The notes: generated by a model from the sequence alone, not told the origin. A stretch of DNA of 64,000 nt from Paenibacillus eucommiae (GCF_017874215.1 NZ_JAGGLB010000005.1:1-64000), one strand, 5' to 3'. Shown: positions 16,954 to 26,844, counted from the stretch's first letter. Numbers and translations: made by a program.

Positions 16954-18315
16954 ATGGCGGAAGCAGGCTTTGGGGTTGCAGATATAACGCCGGAGATCGG
17001 AGCACTTACTTCTTTGTCTATGCATTGTAAAGTTACCCGAATTATTACGCCATTGCAAATCAAGATTTGTCTAATTCGTATGGGGGAACAAATGACAGCG
17101 ATTGTATCTGTTGATACGACATCGTTATATAGCTGCACCATTGCAGATATGAGAAGGGTCATTGCTAAGACGGCAGGCTTGCTGGAGGAGCATATTTTTA
17201 TTAATTCGACACATACCCATTCATCCCCGTTCTTGCATCGTAGTGCACAAGATTGTTTAAAGCCATGGCAGCTGCAATTTCTCGACGATGATTATTATGA
17301 ATATGTGTTACAGGGCGCGGTAGAAGCAGCAACAAAGGCTAAAGGCAGTATGGCAGCAGTACAATTCCGATTTTCCAAAGGCATAGTCCGGGAAGTGGCT
17401 TGCAACCGCCGCGTTACACTTCCTGACGGGACAATCGGCGTTCGGTATGGCCGGGGTGTAAGTGCAGAGCTTCGTGCGTATCCGGATGGGCTTATCGATC
17501 CTGAAGTGTCGTGTACATGGCTCGTTGGGAGTCAGGGAGATTTGATGGGCTGCTTAATTAATTATGCTTGTCATGCCACCACTTATCATCAACCGACAGA
17601 AATTTGCTGGGATTATCCCGGCTATGCGGCGCAAACAGTAGAGCGTGAACTGGGCGGAATCTGTCTCTTTCTTCAAGGCTGTGCCGGTAACATAAGTCCG
17701 GGAAAATATACGATTGGCGAGCCGCTCGAAGATAGTATGAAGTTGGGGAGGCGGGTTGCGGATGCCGCTATCGAAAGCTATTCATCTGCGGGAGCCGTAA
17801 TGGTGGATGGTTTGCTGATTTCATGCGAGCACATAGAAACAGAGCTGCGTATTTTACGAAGTATGGAAGATTTAAAGCGCGCGTTAACCGTGGAAATTGA
17901 AAAGTATTTTACTGAATCTGGAGACTTAAGTGTTGGCAGCTCTGGTACAAATATAATGAGTCTGGCAGAGCGCATCGTCCTTCTCGGCAAGTATCCGGGC
18001 AGGCAAATGTTATCTGAAATTGCAGTGATTGGTCTGGGGACGATTGTATTCGTTTTTTTGCCAGGTGAGATGTTCGTTGAATGTGCTCTCTCACTAAAAG
18101 CAAAATTTCCTATGTTGAATCTAATGATTATGGCCTATACGGATGTATCCCTGGAATATGTGCCGATTAGAGCTGCGTTTGAGGAACAGGGCGGATATGA
18201 AACCTGTGAGGAATGGTGTTTTTCTGTACCGGGAAATGCTGAAATTATGGAAGAGAAAGCAGCCAACATGATCCCTGAATTTCCGAAGGAGCAGGAGGAG
18301 AGGATATTTTCATGA
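16954..18315 (+). CDS. Neutral/alkaline ceramidase-like metalloenzyme
   Basis: 453-residue protein with the N-terminal signature of the neutral/alkaline non-lysosomal ceramidase family (AGFGVADITPEIG). Metal-ligand candidates are the two His of NSTHTHSSPF (near residue 87) and the CHATTYH stretch (near residue 207); GCAGNISPGKY is also typical. No signal peptide and no C-terminal domain are seen, so it is a short cytoplasmic variant. Many bacterial members sit in sugar-catabolism loci and probably hydrolyse amide or other bonds on glycans, not ceramide. The stop overlaps the next start. Confidence 0.82.
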   Translation: MAEAGFGVADITPEIGALTSLSMHCKVTRIITPLQIKICLIRMGEQMTAIVSVDTTSLYSCTIADMRRVIAKTAGLLEEHIFINSTHTHSSPFLHRSAQDCLKPWQLQFLDDDYYEYVLQGAVEAATKAKGSMAAVQFRFSKGIVREVACNRRVTLPDGTIGVRYGRGVSAELRAYPDGLIDPEVSCTWLVGSQGDLMGCLINYACHATTYHQPTEICWDYPGYAAQTVERELGGICLFLQGCAGNISPGKYTIGEPLEDSMKLGRRVADAAIESYSSAGAVMVDGLLISCEHIETELRILRSMEDLKRALTVEIEKYFTESGDLSVGSSGTNIMSLAERIVLLGKYPGRQMLSEIAVIGLGTIVFVFLPGEMFVECALSLKAKFPMLNLMIMAYTDVSLEYVPIRAAFEEQGGYETCEEWCFSVPGNAEIMEEKAANMIPEFPKEQEERIFS

Positions 18316-19442
18316 ATATTATCGACAGAGGCACGATTTATCCCGGAAATAAACAGTGTAACCGGAACAGCTGCATCTTTCCATCAGTATGCATTCTTGC
18401 AGACGGGAGATGGGTGGCTGGCTTTCGCGCTGCACCGAGCAAAAGCGAGTTGCCCGGTCAAGAGGTGGTTATTACTTGGTCGGATGATGAAGGAAAGAAC
18501 TGGAGTGAGCTGATCACTCCCTTTATCCAGCAAATGGTGGATGGACGGCAGGGTAGTTTCCGTACTGTACATTTGCTCGCATTGGGTGGGCAGCGGTTGT
18601 TGGCGGCTTTATCCTGGATTGATCAGACGAAGCCGGAGCTTGCATTCTTTAATACGGTAACCGAGGGTTTACTGGATGCACGTATTTTTCTATCTTTTTC
18701 GGAAGATGGAGGAGAGAGCTGGAGTTTGCCCTCACTTATGGATACCCCTGCATTTCCAGTCCCAACTCCAACAACCGGACCCGTATTGAGGCTCGGAAAT
18801 GGCGAGCTTGCCTGCCAGTTTGAGCTGAACAAGCACTATGACGATCCTGCAGTTTGGCGTCATTCAGCCGTACTGATGTTTTCAAAGGATGAAGGTGTCA
18901 CTTGGAAGGAACATTCCATTGCTGCTCATGATCCGGCTAACCGATTCTACTATTGGGATCAGCGGCCAAGTGTGTTTTCGAGTGGAGAGCTCCTGAATGT
19001 ATTCTGGACCTATGATAACGAATTGGCGCAATATGCGAATATACATATGAGAAAATCTGTTGATCATGGACGAACCTGGTCTGAATACCGGGATACAGGC
19101 GTACCCGGGCAGCCAGCTCCCGTAGTGCCATTTGGTGACAACGCTATAGCGATGGTCTATGTAGACCGTACGGGAACACCTGCTATTAGAATGAAAACGA
19201 GTAAGGACGGTGGATTAAGCTGGTCGGAGGCGACTTTGGATGTGTCCAAGCCCGAAGGTGCTTCACAAACCAGGGAAAAAGGCTCTATGCAGGATGCCTG
19301 GGCAGAGATGAGTCTCTATTCCAAAGGCTTGCCTGGTACTGCAGTGCTTGCCAATGGGGATATTCTGATTGTTTATTATGACGGGCCGGGCACAGACTAC
19401 ACTGGGATAGAATGGGTACGCGTTCAAAAGCCTAAGCATTAG
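18312..19442 (+). CDS. Second cytoplasmic sialidase-fold (BNR/Asp-box) protein
   Basis: 376-residue beta-propeller protein whose ATG overlaps the ceramidase-like stop (ATGA). Asp-box motifs: SDDEGKNWSEL, SEDGGESWSLP, SKDEGVTWKEH, SVDHGRTWSEY and SKDGGLSWSEA. It lacks a signal peptide and an obvious FRIP motif. It is clearly diverged from the one at 12064, so the locus has two different enzymes of this fold, perhaps for two linkages. It ends the operon and converges with the membrane-protein gene on the other strand. Confidence 0.8.
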   Translation: MNIIDRGTIYPGNKQCNRNSCIFPSVCILADGRWVAGFRAAPSKSELPGQEVVITWSDDEGKNWSELITPFIQQMVDGRQGSFRTVHLLALGGQRLLAALSWIDQTKPELAFFNTVTEGLLDARIFLSFSEDGGESWSLPSLMDTPAFPVPTPTTGPVLRLGNGELACQFELNKHYDDPAVWRHSAVLMFSKDEGVTWKEHSIAAHDPANRFYYWDQRPSVFSSGELLNVFWTYDNELAQYANIHMRKSVDHGRTWSEYRDTGVPGQPAPVVPFGDNAIAMVYVDRTGTPAIRMKTSKDGGLSWSEATLDVSKPEGASQTREKGSMQDAWAEMSLYSKGLPGTAVLANGDILIVYYDGPGTDYTGIEWVRVQKPKH

Positions 19443-19450
19443 GAAGACCA

Positions 19451-19501
19451 GGCGTGTATGAAGGTACAGTGATTTATTTATAATCACTTAATGAACACGC
19501 C
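19451..19501. terminator. Hairpin between convergent genes
   Basis: Outer arms GGCGTGT (19451-19457) and ACACGCC (19495-19501) enclose inner arms GTGATT and AATCAC. It lies between the convergent 19442 and 19488 gene ends and overlaps the last codons of the minus-strand gene. Confidence 0.45.
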
Positions 19502-20993
19502 ACTTTGAAACATTCCACGAAGGCCAGGCGGTATCACGTTGAGCTTTCCGCTGCAATTTTTCAACAGCTTCTTTTAATCCCGGAATTTCAGGCTGTTTAG
19601 CTTGAAGTTTTAGCAGAGAGGGGGCTGCATCAGTGGAAAGCTTCCCCAGATAGCTCATATCGATCACACCTGTCCGGTTAAACCTTTCGATATTGTTCGA
19701 AGCGATTCGATGATCCATATTCATATAATTCATCAGTACATAAGCGACGATAGAAGTACAAAGATAGGCTTTAGATAAGGAGAAGCGTTCCCGCCATATG
19801 CGGACGAAGGCTATAATCAGCAGGACACCTAGAAACCACATAAACCCGTGGACCAAGAGCCGGGATTGGGTAAACCCATAGGCTTCCTCATATAAAGAAA
19901 GGCGGCTGTAAGCAGAAATCAGCATAATGAACGTGCAGCTCACCAGTATGCTTAGCAGCAGCTTTCGGATCATTTCGAGACTATGGCCTGCACGGCGCAC
20001 AAAGTGAAGACCCATTAGAAGCAAAGCTAGATTTATTAAGGCGGCGATAATCAATTCAGCAAACCCTCTGCGTGCATACTCGGCATAGGCAATATTAGCG
20101 GGCAGGAGGCCATTCGTTGAACCAAATAAATAAGAAAATTGGATAACCGTGAACAGGATATAAACTAGGTTTACACTTACAAGAAAAGTACTGGCAACAA
20201 TGGGATCCAGGAAACGCCGTTCTTTTTCGCTTGGGCTGCTGGTTCCGCCCTCCATGAAAGTATCCTTGGCGTCCACTTCTTTAGGAAAAAGTAAGGCCCA
20301 CAAGAAGCAAAATGTGTATAACGCAATAAGAATGGCCACGCCAGTCCGATAAATAACGCTACCGAGCGAGAGGCCCTCCAGTGAAGTTGGGATTTTCTCT
20401 AACCAAGACTGGAATATAGGATCTGCTGATGAAAGCAGCATAATAACTACAAGCAGAAGAGGGGCAGCCAGCAGTAGACCCATGGATATTTTGCGTATGT
20501 AACCCCAGGTTGAAGCGGTTTTTTCGCTGGAGAAATTAATCGCTATGCTGCCAGCTACACTAAATGGAGCAGATAGCTTTGTTAAAGGACCAGCAATAAG
20601 ATGATGCAGCACATCCTGAAAAAAACGTATCCCATGCCAGGTATGAACGCTGGAGCGGGTTAACAGCATGGTTTGTGCAGCTGCCAAAATAAGCAATGCG
20701 AAGCTATTCAGTGTGCGAAAAAGCTCGTTAGCAAATAACATATATGTAATCGCGAGCAGTCCTATCGGCAGGAAAAGAAACCAGCCCATAGCCGTCTGCC
20801 CCCTCCATTTATCGAAACCCCCAAGTCTTCCTCTAACAGCATAAAAAAAGATGCAATAAAATCCAAGCATAAACAAAATAACGGAAATCCCTGCAGCTTT
20901 ATCTACAAATAAATATTGGCTGAGCAGCCCGAATAAACAGGCAAGTAGAAGCATTCGCGGATATCTTTTCTGCCATGGCGCCGGATCTCTCAT
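19488..20993 (-). CDS. DUF4153/DUF4173-family polytopic membrane protein
   Basis: About 501 residues with roughly 12 hydrophobic helices. The block NLVYILFTVIQFSYLF followed by YAEYARRGFAELIIAALIN is characteristic of this uncharacterised membrane family. The last 45 residues are soluble and charged. Function is unknown. GAGGAG lies 9 nt upstream of the ATG at 20993; the in-frame ATG at 20999 would be only 3 nt away. It is divergent from the SgrR-like regulator with about 130 bp between them. Confidence 0.75.
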   Translation of the reverse strand: MRDPAPWQKRYPRMLLLACLFGLLSQYLFVDKAAGISVILFMLGFYCIFFYAVRGRLGGFDKWRGQTAMGWFLFLPIGLLAITYMLFANELFRTLNSFALLILAAAQTMLLTRSSVHTWHGIRFFQDVLHHLIAGPLTKLSAPFSVAGSIAINFSSEKTASTWGYIRKISMGLLLAAPLLLVVIMLLSSADPIFQSWLEKIPTSLEGLSLGSVIYRTGVAILIALYTFCFLWALLFPKEVDAKDTFMEGGTSSPSEKERRFLDPIVASTFLVSVNLVYILFTVIQFSYLFGSTNGLLPANIAYAEYARRGFAELIIAALINLALLLMGLHFVRRAGHSLEMIRKLLLSILVSCTFIMLISAYSRLSLYEEAYGFTQSRLLVHGFMWFLGVLLIIAFVRIWRERFSLSKAYLCTSIVAYVLMNYMNMDHRIASNNIERFNRTGVIDMSYLGKLSTDAAPSLLKLQAKQPEIPGLKEAVEKLQRKAQRDTAWPSWNVSKWRVH

Positions 20994-21125
20994 GCACATT
21001 CACTCCTCATCGTCCTTGTTATTCTCTCTCTTTTATTGTAACGTTGAAAACAGGAAGAAAAAGTGCAAGTTTATCCGTACAAATTTCATGTTTTAAAAAT
21101 AGACCCTGAAATAGGGGAGGTCCAG

Positions 21126-22994
21126 ATGAAAATCCGCAGGCATTATTTGACTTTAAGGCGTGCTTTTCCACAAATAGCCGAAGAGGTTCCTTTAGAAATT
21201 ACCGTACAGGAGCTGTCGCAATTGTTAGACTGTACGCATCGAAATATGGTGTTGTTGTTAAAAAGGATGGAGCAGGAGCAGTGGTTAAGCTGGACTCCGC
21301 GGAGAGGTCGCGGGAATCGCTCTGTGCTGCTTTTTTTGGCGCGGAAAGAGGAGATGGTGCTGCAGGAAGCCCAAGAGATGGTCGGCAAGCAGGATCTGCG
21401 ATCGGCCTTGGAGCTTGTGCATGCCGGGGAGGACGCTTCTTCCGCACGCGAGCAATTTCACGACTGGCTTTCGGGTCAATTCGGATTTCGCTCGGAGGTC
21501 CAGGGGCAGCGGCGCAGCGATATATTACGGTTTCCTTTACCGCAAACGATTCATTCCCTGGATCCGGTAGCGATTCATTATTCGGGGGAATCCCATTTGG
21601 TGAACCAATTGTTTGACGGTCTTGTCCGGATGGATGCAAAGGGAGAGGCTATTTTGCCTCATCTTGCTCATGCCTGGGAGGTGGATGCTGCGCGGACCAC
21701 TTGGACTTTTTATTTGCGCAAGGGGGTGCTCTTCCATCATGGCCGGGAGATGCTCGCCTCCGATGTGAAATATTCGCTGGAGCGTTTGCAAAGGCTGGCT
21801 CCGCGGGGCTTGTACAGCTGGGCGTACGCCTGTATTCAAGCGATAGAAACGCCGAATGACACCACAGTCTCTATACATTTGTCTGAACGCAATGAGGCGT
21901 TCTTGGCATTTTTGACGACGAATAGGGCTTCCATTGTGCCGCAGGATGCGTGTGAGGCCGGGGCTGAGCGGTTTGGCAGAATGCCAGTGGGAACGGGGCC
22001 TTTTCGTTTAATTGGACATGAGCAGGGAATTTGGACCTTGGAAGCTTTTGCTGCTTATTTTCAGGGAAGGGGTTTTCTGGACCGTGTAGAGGTTTGGACG
22101 ATGCCGGAGAGGGATGCCAAGCAGGGTGGACACCAGACTGGAAAGCAGGATGGACAACAGAATGAAAACCAGAATGGCAATAAGGATTCCAAGGAGCATG
22201 AGCATTTTCAAGTGATGCATAATGTGCGGATATCTGAGTTGGGTGCAGAGAGGTGGCAGCAGGTTCGCCAATCCGGGATGACTTGCAAATTTATTACCGT
22301 TAACGAGCTCAAAGGTGGACCGACAGCTAACCCTGAGATCCGTAAAGCTATTCATTCTGCTATTGATCGTGCTTATCTTTTGGAGCTGCTTTCTGGGGAT
22401 GTAATTGAAGCTGGAGATAGCTTCTGGCCTGAAGAGGCAGATGCGGTTTCTGACACTGTATCTGAACTTTCTGGACTTCCTGTTCTTCCTGATCTCAAAG
22501 AGGTGAAGCGCAATTTGCTGGCGTCCGGTTATGGTGGAGAAACGCTTAAGCTGGCTACAATACCGCAGTATGAGTCTGATGCGCAGATTATTGCACAAGT
22601 GTGTGCCCGAGCCGGAATTTTGCTTGAAATTGAGCTCATTCCTGCCGAGCAGTTTAAAGGCAAGGCACGCATGGATGCGGATTTGCTGCTGTTTGCCGTT
22701 ATGCTGGATGAACATCGGGAATTGCGGCTTATTGATCTCTACAAAAGTATGCAGGAGCATGCTGCACCGGAAGTACAAGCTATGCTGGATCTGACGATTC
22801 GGCGCCTGTTGATGGAGCCTGATGCCAAATGCAGATCCAGCCTGTTCCGTGAAATAGAAACTCAGCTTAAGAACCGGCACAGTCTGCTATTCCTGTATCA
22901 TAAGCATTTAAAAACAGCGTATCACCCATCGATTAGAGGGATTTCATTAGATTCCCTTGGTTGGGTACGATTCAGGGATATCTGGTTTACTTAG
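21126..22994 (+). CDS. SgrR-family transcriptional regulator
   Basis: 622-residue two-domain protein. Residues 1-110 form a winged-helix domain (VPLEITVQELSQLLDCTHRN), and about 145-620 is an SBP_bac_5 oligopeptide/sugar-binding-like domain (IHSLDPVAIHYSGESHLVNQ). SgrR-type proteins sense a small ligand through the second domain. ATG 21126 is chosen because GGGGAGG ends 6 nt upstream; a longer GTG start at 21063 has no comparable site. A Gln/Asn/Lys-rich low-complexity run near residues 335-358 interrupts the binding domain. The target genes are not identifiable here. Confidence 0.85.
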   Translation: MKIRRHYLTLRRAFPQIAEEVPLEITVQELSQLLDCTHRNMVLLLKRMEQEQWLSWTPRRGRGNRSVLLFLARKEEMVLQEAQEMVGKQDLRSALELVHAGEDASSAREQFHDWLSGQFGFRSEVQGQRRSDILRFPLPQTIHSLDPVAIHYSGESHLVNQLFDGLVRMDAKGEAILPHLAHAWEVDAARTTWTFYLRKGVLFHHGREMLASDVKYSLERLQRLAPRGLYSWAYACIQAIETPNDTTVSIHLSERNEAFLAFLTTNRASIVPQDACEAGAERFGRMPVGTGPFRLIGHEQGIWTLEAFAAYFQGRGFLDRVEVWTMPERDAKQGGHQTGKQDGQQNENQNGNKDSKEHEHFQVMHNVRISELGAERWQQVRQSGMTCKFITVNELKGGPTANPEIRKAIHSAIDRAYLLELLSGDVIEAGDSFWPEEADAVSDTVSELSGLPVLPDLKEVKRNLLASGYGGETLKLATIPQYESDAQIIAQVCARAGILLEIELIPAEQFKGKARMDADLLLFAVMLDEHRELRLIDLYKSMQEHAAPEVQAMLDLTIRRLLMEPDAKCRSSLFREIETQLKNRHSLLFLYHKHLKTAYHPSIRGISLDSLGWVRFRDIWFT

Positions 22995-23009
22995 CTATAC
23001 TCTACGTAG

Positions 23010-24494
23010 TTACAATCTAGGCTTGTTTTGTTTCTCTGCCCAATACGTTTTGACGGCGGGAATGCTCCCTATGCCCACGGAGATGATGAAGGTCACAGCC
23101 AATGCGCCCAAGATGATCATAAATCCTGAAGTGATGATGATGGAGGCCAGTCCAATTTCCGTAAGTCCAATGACAAAAGCCAGAATTAGAATGAGTGGTG
23201 AAACAAACCTTTTGATCGGATTGCTGTCACTGATCATACGCTCGGCCAATAGCGCCAATGCTTTACCGACAATGATAATGATAACAACGAGCACTAAACG
23301 AGGCAGTAAGGCTATTAAATAACCTACGGTCGTAGAGATGAACGCCAGGTTAAGAATATTAGTCGCTTCCACCAGGAAAAATCCAAAGACCAGAATACCA
23401 ACCAGATTCGCTATCCAGCGTGTTATCGGGTAAGTCTCCAGCTGAATGGCTGGGGATGTTTCCTGCACATCTGGTGTGGAAAAGCCTGGAACAGTAGTGT
23501 CCTTTTCTTTAGCTGGAAAGAGCATCTGCATTTTTTGATTGACGTTTAATGGTGAAATGAGTGTAATAGCCAGGTTTCTAACGATTTTCGCAAGAATATA
23601 ACCGATGTAAATCAAGAAAGCGGCGATAGCGATTTTGGGAATCCATGCCATGATTAAATTGAGAATTCCCTCTGCTGGCTTTTGAATAGAGGCAATATTA
23701 AGTAAATTCAGGGCTTGAACGGCTATCGGGAAAATAATCAGAAAATAAACAATGCTGCCAATAACGTGAGCGGCTTGAACGCCTGCGCCTGTCCATCTTT
23801 CCAAACGGAATGGAGTGAGCAGCGATTCTACCAGGTTAGCCACGAATTTGGCGATGAAGTGTCCAATAGCCAGAATCAGGACTGCACCTATAACTAAGGG
23901 CAGATAATTAATAATAAGAGCAATGACATTTCCTATCGGACCGGCAATCGCCTGAATCTGCAAAGCGCCCAGAATTGCTGGTGCAAAAAGCAGAATAACC
24001 AAAGCATAACCGATTTTGGCCAAGCCATCTCTGTAAGAGACAAGCTGGTTTGCTTTTTCTTGGAGCTTACGGTTCGACAGCAGGCTGTAAATAAGTGACT
24101 TAACCATAGTTCCGATAATATGGGCGATAACGGCCAATAAGCCGGCTGCCAGAACGTTCGGAATATATAAAGTCAGCACATTAATGAACCCGACAAAAGG
24201 ATTCAGTATGGAGGTGAAATTCAGCAGCTGCAGCACCATGAGAATCGTAAGTAAAGCCAGAAAATATTTAACGGCCAAACCGGTGCCACTACTTACCTTA
24301 CCCTCCTTAAAATATCGCGTTGACTTCTGATCCACATTCGTTTTGGCCAGGCCGCGCGTAATCGCTCTTCCAACAACTCCAGAAATCCATAAGCCAATCC
24401 ACAGGATCAGGAATGCGGCAATAACCCTGGTCAGCATGCTGCCTGTAAAAAAGTAATCCATCCATTGATTCCAGCTCCAGTTCAAATCAATCAT
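23010..24494 (-). CDS. TM-helix-repeat membrane protein, mechanosensitive-channel-like
   Basis: 494-residue membrane protein built from four to five repeats of a paired-helix unit resembling the conserved TM helix found at the N-terminus of MscS-like channels (for example AAFLILWIGLWISGVVGRAI, LILAIGHFIAKFVANLVES, IIIVGKALALLAERM). No MscS beta domain is present. Function is unproven. The ATG at 24494 directly follows GAGAGGA; the in-frame TTG at 24485 has better spacing. Confidence 0.75.
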   Translation of the reverse strand: MIDLNWSWNQWMDYFFTGSMLTRVIAAFLILWIGLWISGVVGRAITRGLAKTNVDQKSTRYFKEGKVSSGTGLAVKYFLALLTILMVLQLLNFTSILNPFVGFINVLTLYIPNVLAAGLLAVIAHIIGTMVKSLIYSLLSNRKLQEKANQLVSYRDGLAKIGYALVILLFAPAILGALQIQAIAGPIGNVIALIINYLPLVIGAVLILAIGHFIAKFVANLVESLLTPFRLERWTGAGVQAAHVIGSIVYFLIIFPIAVQALNLLNIASIQKPAEGILNLIMAWIPKIAIAAFLIYIGYILAKIVRNLAITLISPLNVNQKMQMLFPAKEKDTTVPGFSTPDVQETSPAIQLETYPITRWIANLVGILVFGFFLVEATNILNLAFISTTVGYLIALLPRLVLVVIIIIVGKALALLAERMISDSNPIKRFVSPLILILAFVIGLTEIGLASIIITSGFMIILGALAVTFIISVGIGSIPAVKTYWAEKQNKPRL

Positions 24495-24747
24495 TCCTCT
24501 CTTGTTAAAGTTTATTGGTATATTCCCTTGTATTCACTTAACCCTTTCTGTAAAGACTCAAACTTGCAGGGATTAAAAAAAGAATAGAAATTACCTTCCG
24601 CCAACTTCCGTCCACACACTATAAATCGAATGATGATGGTAGTTTGAAGGCTGCTGCTTTGGGGTAAAAGCTAGGGTTAATCATGAGTTAATCGTAGGCT
24701 ATTACTGCCAACTAAATGAAAGAAATGACGGGAAGGAAAGCGGCCGC

Positions 24748-26262
24748 ATGAAGAATTTAACCTCTCAATCTCTCTCTAAAAGAGCACCAAAGTCACGTAA
24801 AAAGAGGTTCTGGCTGCTCATCATACTGCTGCTGTTTCTTTTTCTACTGGTTCTGATTGGAGTTATGATCTATCAGACCCACAAGCCGTTACCTGCTGGA
24901 CTTTCTATGGAAGCCCCTGTGCGCCTTGTGAAGGATACGGATGTTGAATTTTTATACGATTTAACGTACAAAAAAGCTGGACAGACCGTCTATGAACAGA
25001 TGATTTTTGAGCGGATAATTAAGGCTATTGAAGAAGCTGAGCAATTTATAGTCGTGGATATGTTTTTATTTAATGGATATTATAAAAAGGAACAATCGTT
25101 CCCCCCGTTAAGCAGGAAGCTTACCGATGCATTGATCGCACAAAGAAACAGGCATCCACAAATGCCAATTTTGATTATTACTGATGAAGTTAATACCTCA
25201 TATGGATCCCATCCTTCGGAGGAGCTTGAACTTCTGGAAGCAAGTGGTATACCGACATCGATTACCGATGTTGATCCGCTGCGCGATTCAAGTCCTCTAT
25301 ATTCTGGAATATGGCGGATGTTCATGCAGGGGTTCGGCCAATCAGGCAAAGGGTGGATACCTAATCTCATGGCTGATACGGCACCAGATATGACCTTGCG
25401 TTCTTATATGAAGCTGCTGAATGTGAAAGCCAATCATCGCAAAATTATTGCTACAGAAAAAACACTTATCGTACCATCAGCGAACGCACACGATGCCAGC
25501 TTCTACAACTCGAACACCGGCTTCGCCGTGAAGGGGGATATTATTGGCGATGCTCTCCTTAGTGAGCAGGCTGCGCTTAATCTCTCGGAGAGCGAATTGA
25601 CTGTGCCTGATTTTGATTTTGAGAGCATGGCTCAAGCAGGGGCAGACGGAGAAGCCAATGGAGAAGCAAATGTCCAGCTGCGCTTTTTGACAGAAGGAAA
25701 AATTTTGCAGCGTGTGCTCCAATCATTGGCCGCTACGGAATCCGGGGATACGGTATGGATGGCTATGTTTTACCTGGCAGATCGGCAGGTGATCCAGGAG
25801 CTGCTCCAAGCTGCTGAACGTGGAGTTCAAATTCGCTTGATCCTGGACCCGAACGAAAATGCTTTTGGCAATGATAAAATAGGACTCCCTAACCGCCCTG
25901 TAGCCTCGGAGCTGCTGGAGAAGTCGGACAAGCAAATCCAGATCCGCTGGTACAATACGGGTAAGGAGCAGTTTCATAGCAAGTTAATGTTTATTGAGCA
26001 AAAGGATCAGATCACGATCCATAATGGATCAGCGAATTTCACTACCCGAAACCTGGCTGATCTTAATCTTGAGAGCAACCTGGAGATCCAAGCTTCTCCT
26101 GACAGCCGGTTAGCTCAGCAGGTGCGGCAGTATTTTCAGCGGTTGTGGGGCAATGACGGCGCCGAATTCACGTTAGACTATGAAGCTTACGAAGATAAGA
26201 CGGTAGCTCTTAAAAAAGCCATGTATGCGCTCCAAAGATGGCTTGGGTTTACTACTTATTAA
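24748..26262 (+). CDS. Membrane-anchored phospholipase D-family protein
   Basis: 504 residues: a short basic cytosolic N-terminus (KSRKKR), one helix at about 25-45, then two PLD domains outside. The first catalytic region reads NHRKIIATEK with SANAHDASF, the second FHSKLMFIEQ with NGSANFTTRNL, giving two degenerate HKD motifs. Cardiolipin synthases and other phosphatidyl transferases share this fold, but substrate cannot be read from sequence. Monocistronic, with its own terminator. Confidence 0.85.
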   Translation: MKNLTSQSLSKRAPKSRKKRFWLLIILLLFLFLLVLIGVMIYQTHKPLPAGLSMEAPVRLVKDTDVEFLYDLTYKKAGQTVYEQMIFERIIKAIEEAEQFIVVDMFLFNGYYKKEQSFPPLSRKLTDALIAQRNRHPQMPILIITDEVNTSYGSHPSEELELLEASGIPTSITDVDPLRDSSPLYSGIWRMFMQGFGQSGKGWIPNLMADTAPDMTLRSYMKLLNVKANHRKIIATEKTLIVPSANAHDASFYNSNTGFAVKGDIIGDALLSEQAALNLSESELTVPDFDFESMAQAGADGEANGEANVQLRFLTEGKILQRVLQSLAATESGDTVWMAMFYLADRQVIQELLQAAERGVQIRLILDPNENAFGNDKIGLPNRPVASELLEKSDKQIQIRWYNTGKEQFHSKLMFIEQKDQITIHNGSANFTTRNLADLNLESNLEIQASPDSRLAQQVRQYFQRLWGNDGAEFTLDYEAYEDKTVALKKAMYALQRWLGFTTY

Positions 26263-26274
26263 TAACCGAAAAAG

Positions 26275-26306
26275 AGAAGGCTGCCCATTCCTGGGGAGTC
26301 TTCTTT
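26275..26306 (+). terminator. Terminator after the PLD-like gene
   Basis: Stem 26275-26286 with 26293-26304 (one mismatch, one G-U) and a short T-run, 12 bp after the stop codon. Confidence 0.55.
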
Positions 26307-26354
26307 GGATTGCTGAAGCAATAGCTCAGCAGCTCTCTTACGGGGCTTTAATAG

Positions 26355-26400
26355 AAAAAAGGACCACCTGGGCTTGATAAAACCCCGGCAGTCCTTTTTT
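26355..26400. terminator. Bidirectional terminator between convergent genes
   Basis: A-run and T-run flank a stem: AAAAAAGGAC (26355-26364) pairs exactly with GTCCTTTTTT (26391-26400), with further inner pairing. It serves the PLD-like gene on + and the GlsB-like gene on -. Confidence 0.85.
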
Positions 26401-26429
26401 AATTTGAATAGTGTCGTTCAAGCCTAAAT

Positions 26430-26681
26430 TTAGGCCCTTCTCATGGAACGCATGAGCAGGCTGGCAATGAAGACCAGTATAATGGAACCAATTAACGCTG
26501 GTATGAAGTAGAATCCGCCAATCGCTGGACCCCAGTCACCCAAGATCAAACCTCCGAGCCATGCTCCTATAAAACCGGCGACAATATTACCAATAACGCC
26601 TCCTGGAATATCTCTCCCCATTATTAATCCTGCAAGCCAACCTATTATACCTCCAACAATTAAGGACCATAAGAAACTCAT
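26430..26681 (-). CDS. GlsB/YeaQ/YmgE-family small membrane protein
   Basis: 83-residue glycine-rich protein of three helices with the family pattern GGIIGWLAGLIMG, NIVAGFIGAWLGGLIL. Members are often induced by general stress, but their role is not settled. The start at 26681 (MSFLWSL) is chosen because AAGGAG ends 9 nt upstream; the open frame extends further but the ATG at 26690 touches the Shine-Dalgarno. Confidence 0.85.
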   Translation of the reverse strand: MSFLWSLIVGGIIGWLAGLIMGRDIPGGVIGNIVAGFIGAWLGGLILGDWGPAIGGFYFIPALIGSIILVFIASLLMRSMRRA

Positions 26682-26722
26682 ATTTGCCATCTCCTTTTTG
26701 TGCTGCTTATACTTGTTTACTA

Positions 26723-26748
26723 TTAACCTATGACGAATCTTTTTAAAC
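26723..26748 (-). promoter_or_regulatory. Possible sigma-B-like promoter of the GlsB-like gene
   Basis: On the minus strand GTTTAA (26748-26743) and GGTTAA (26728-26723) are 14 bp apart, resembling sigma-B GTTT-N13-15-GGGTAT. The -10 half is imperfect, and sigma-B is not general in Paenibacillus-like bacteria, so this is tentative. Confidence 0.25.
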
Positions 26749-26844
26749 ATTCCCTGGCTTGAATTATTTATGCATACCAGAAAAGACTTTTTTTTGTTAA
26801 AATTGTAGGGAGAGCAATTCATGATTACTTACAGGAGGATGGAA

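Noticed and set aside
22008..22880. 290-codon frame antisense to the SgrR-like gene
   Set aside because: Low-quality composition, no RBS, and the + strand frame has clear domains.
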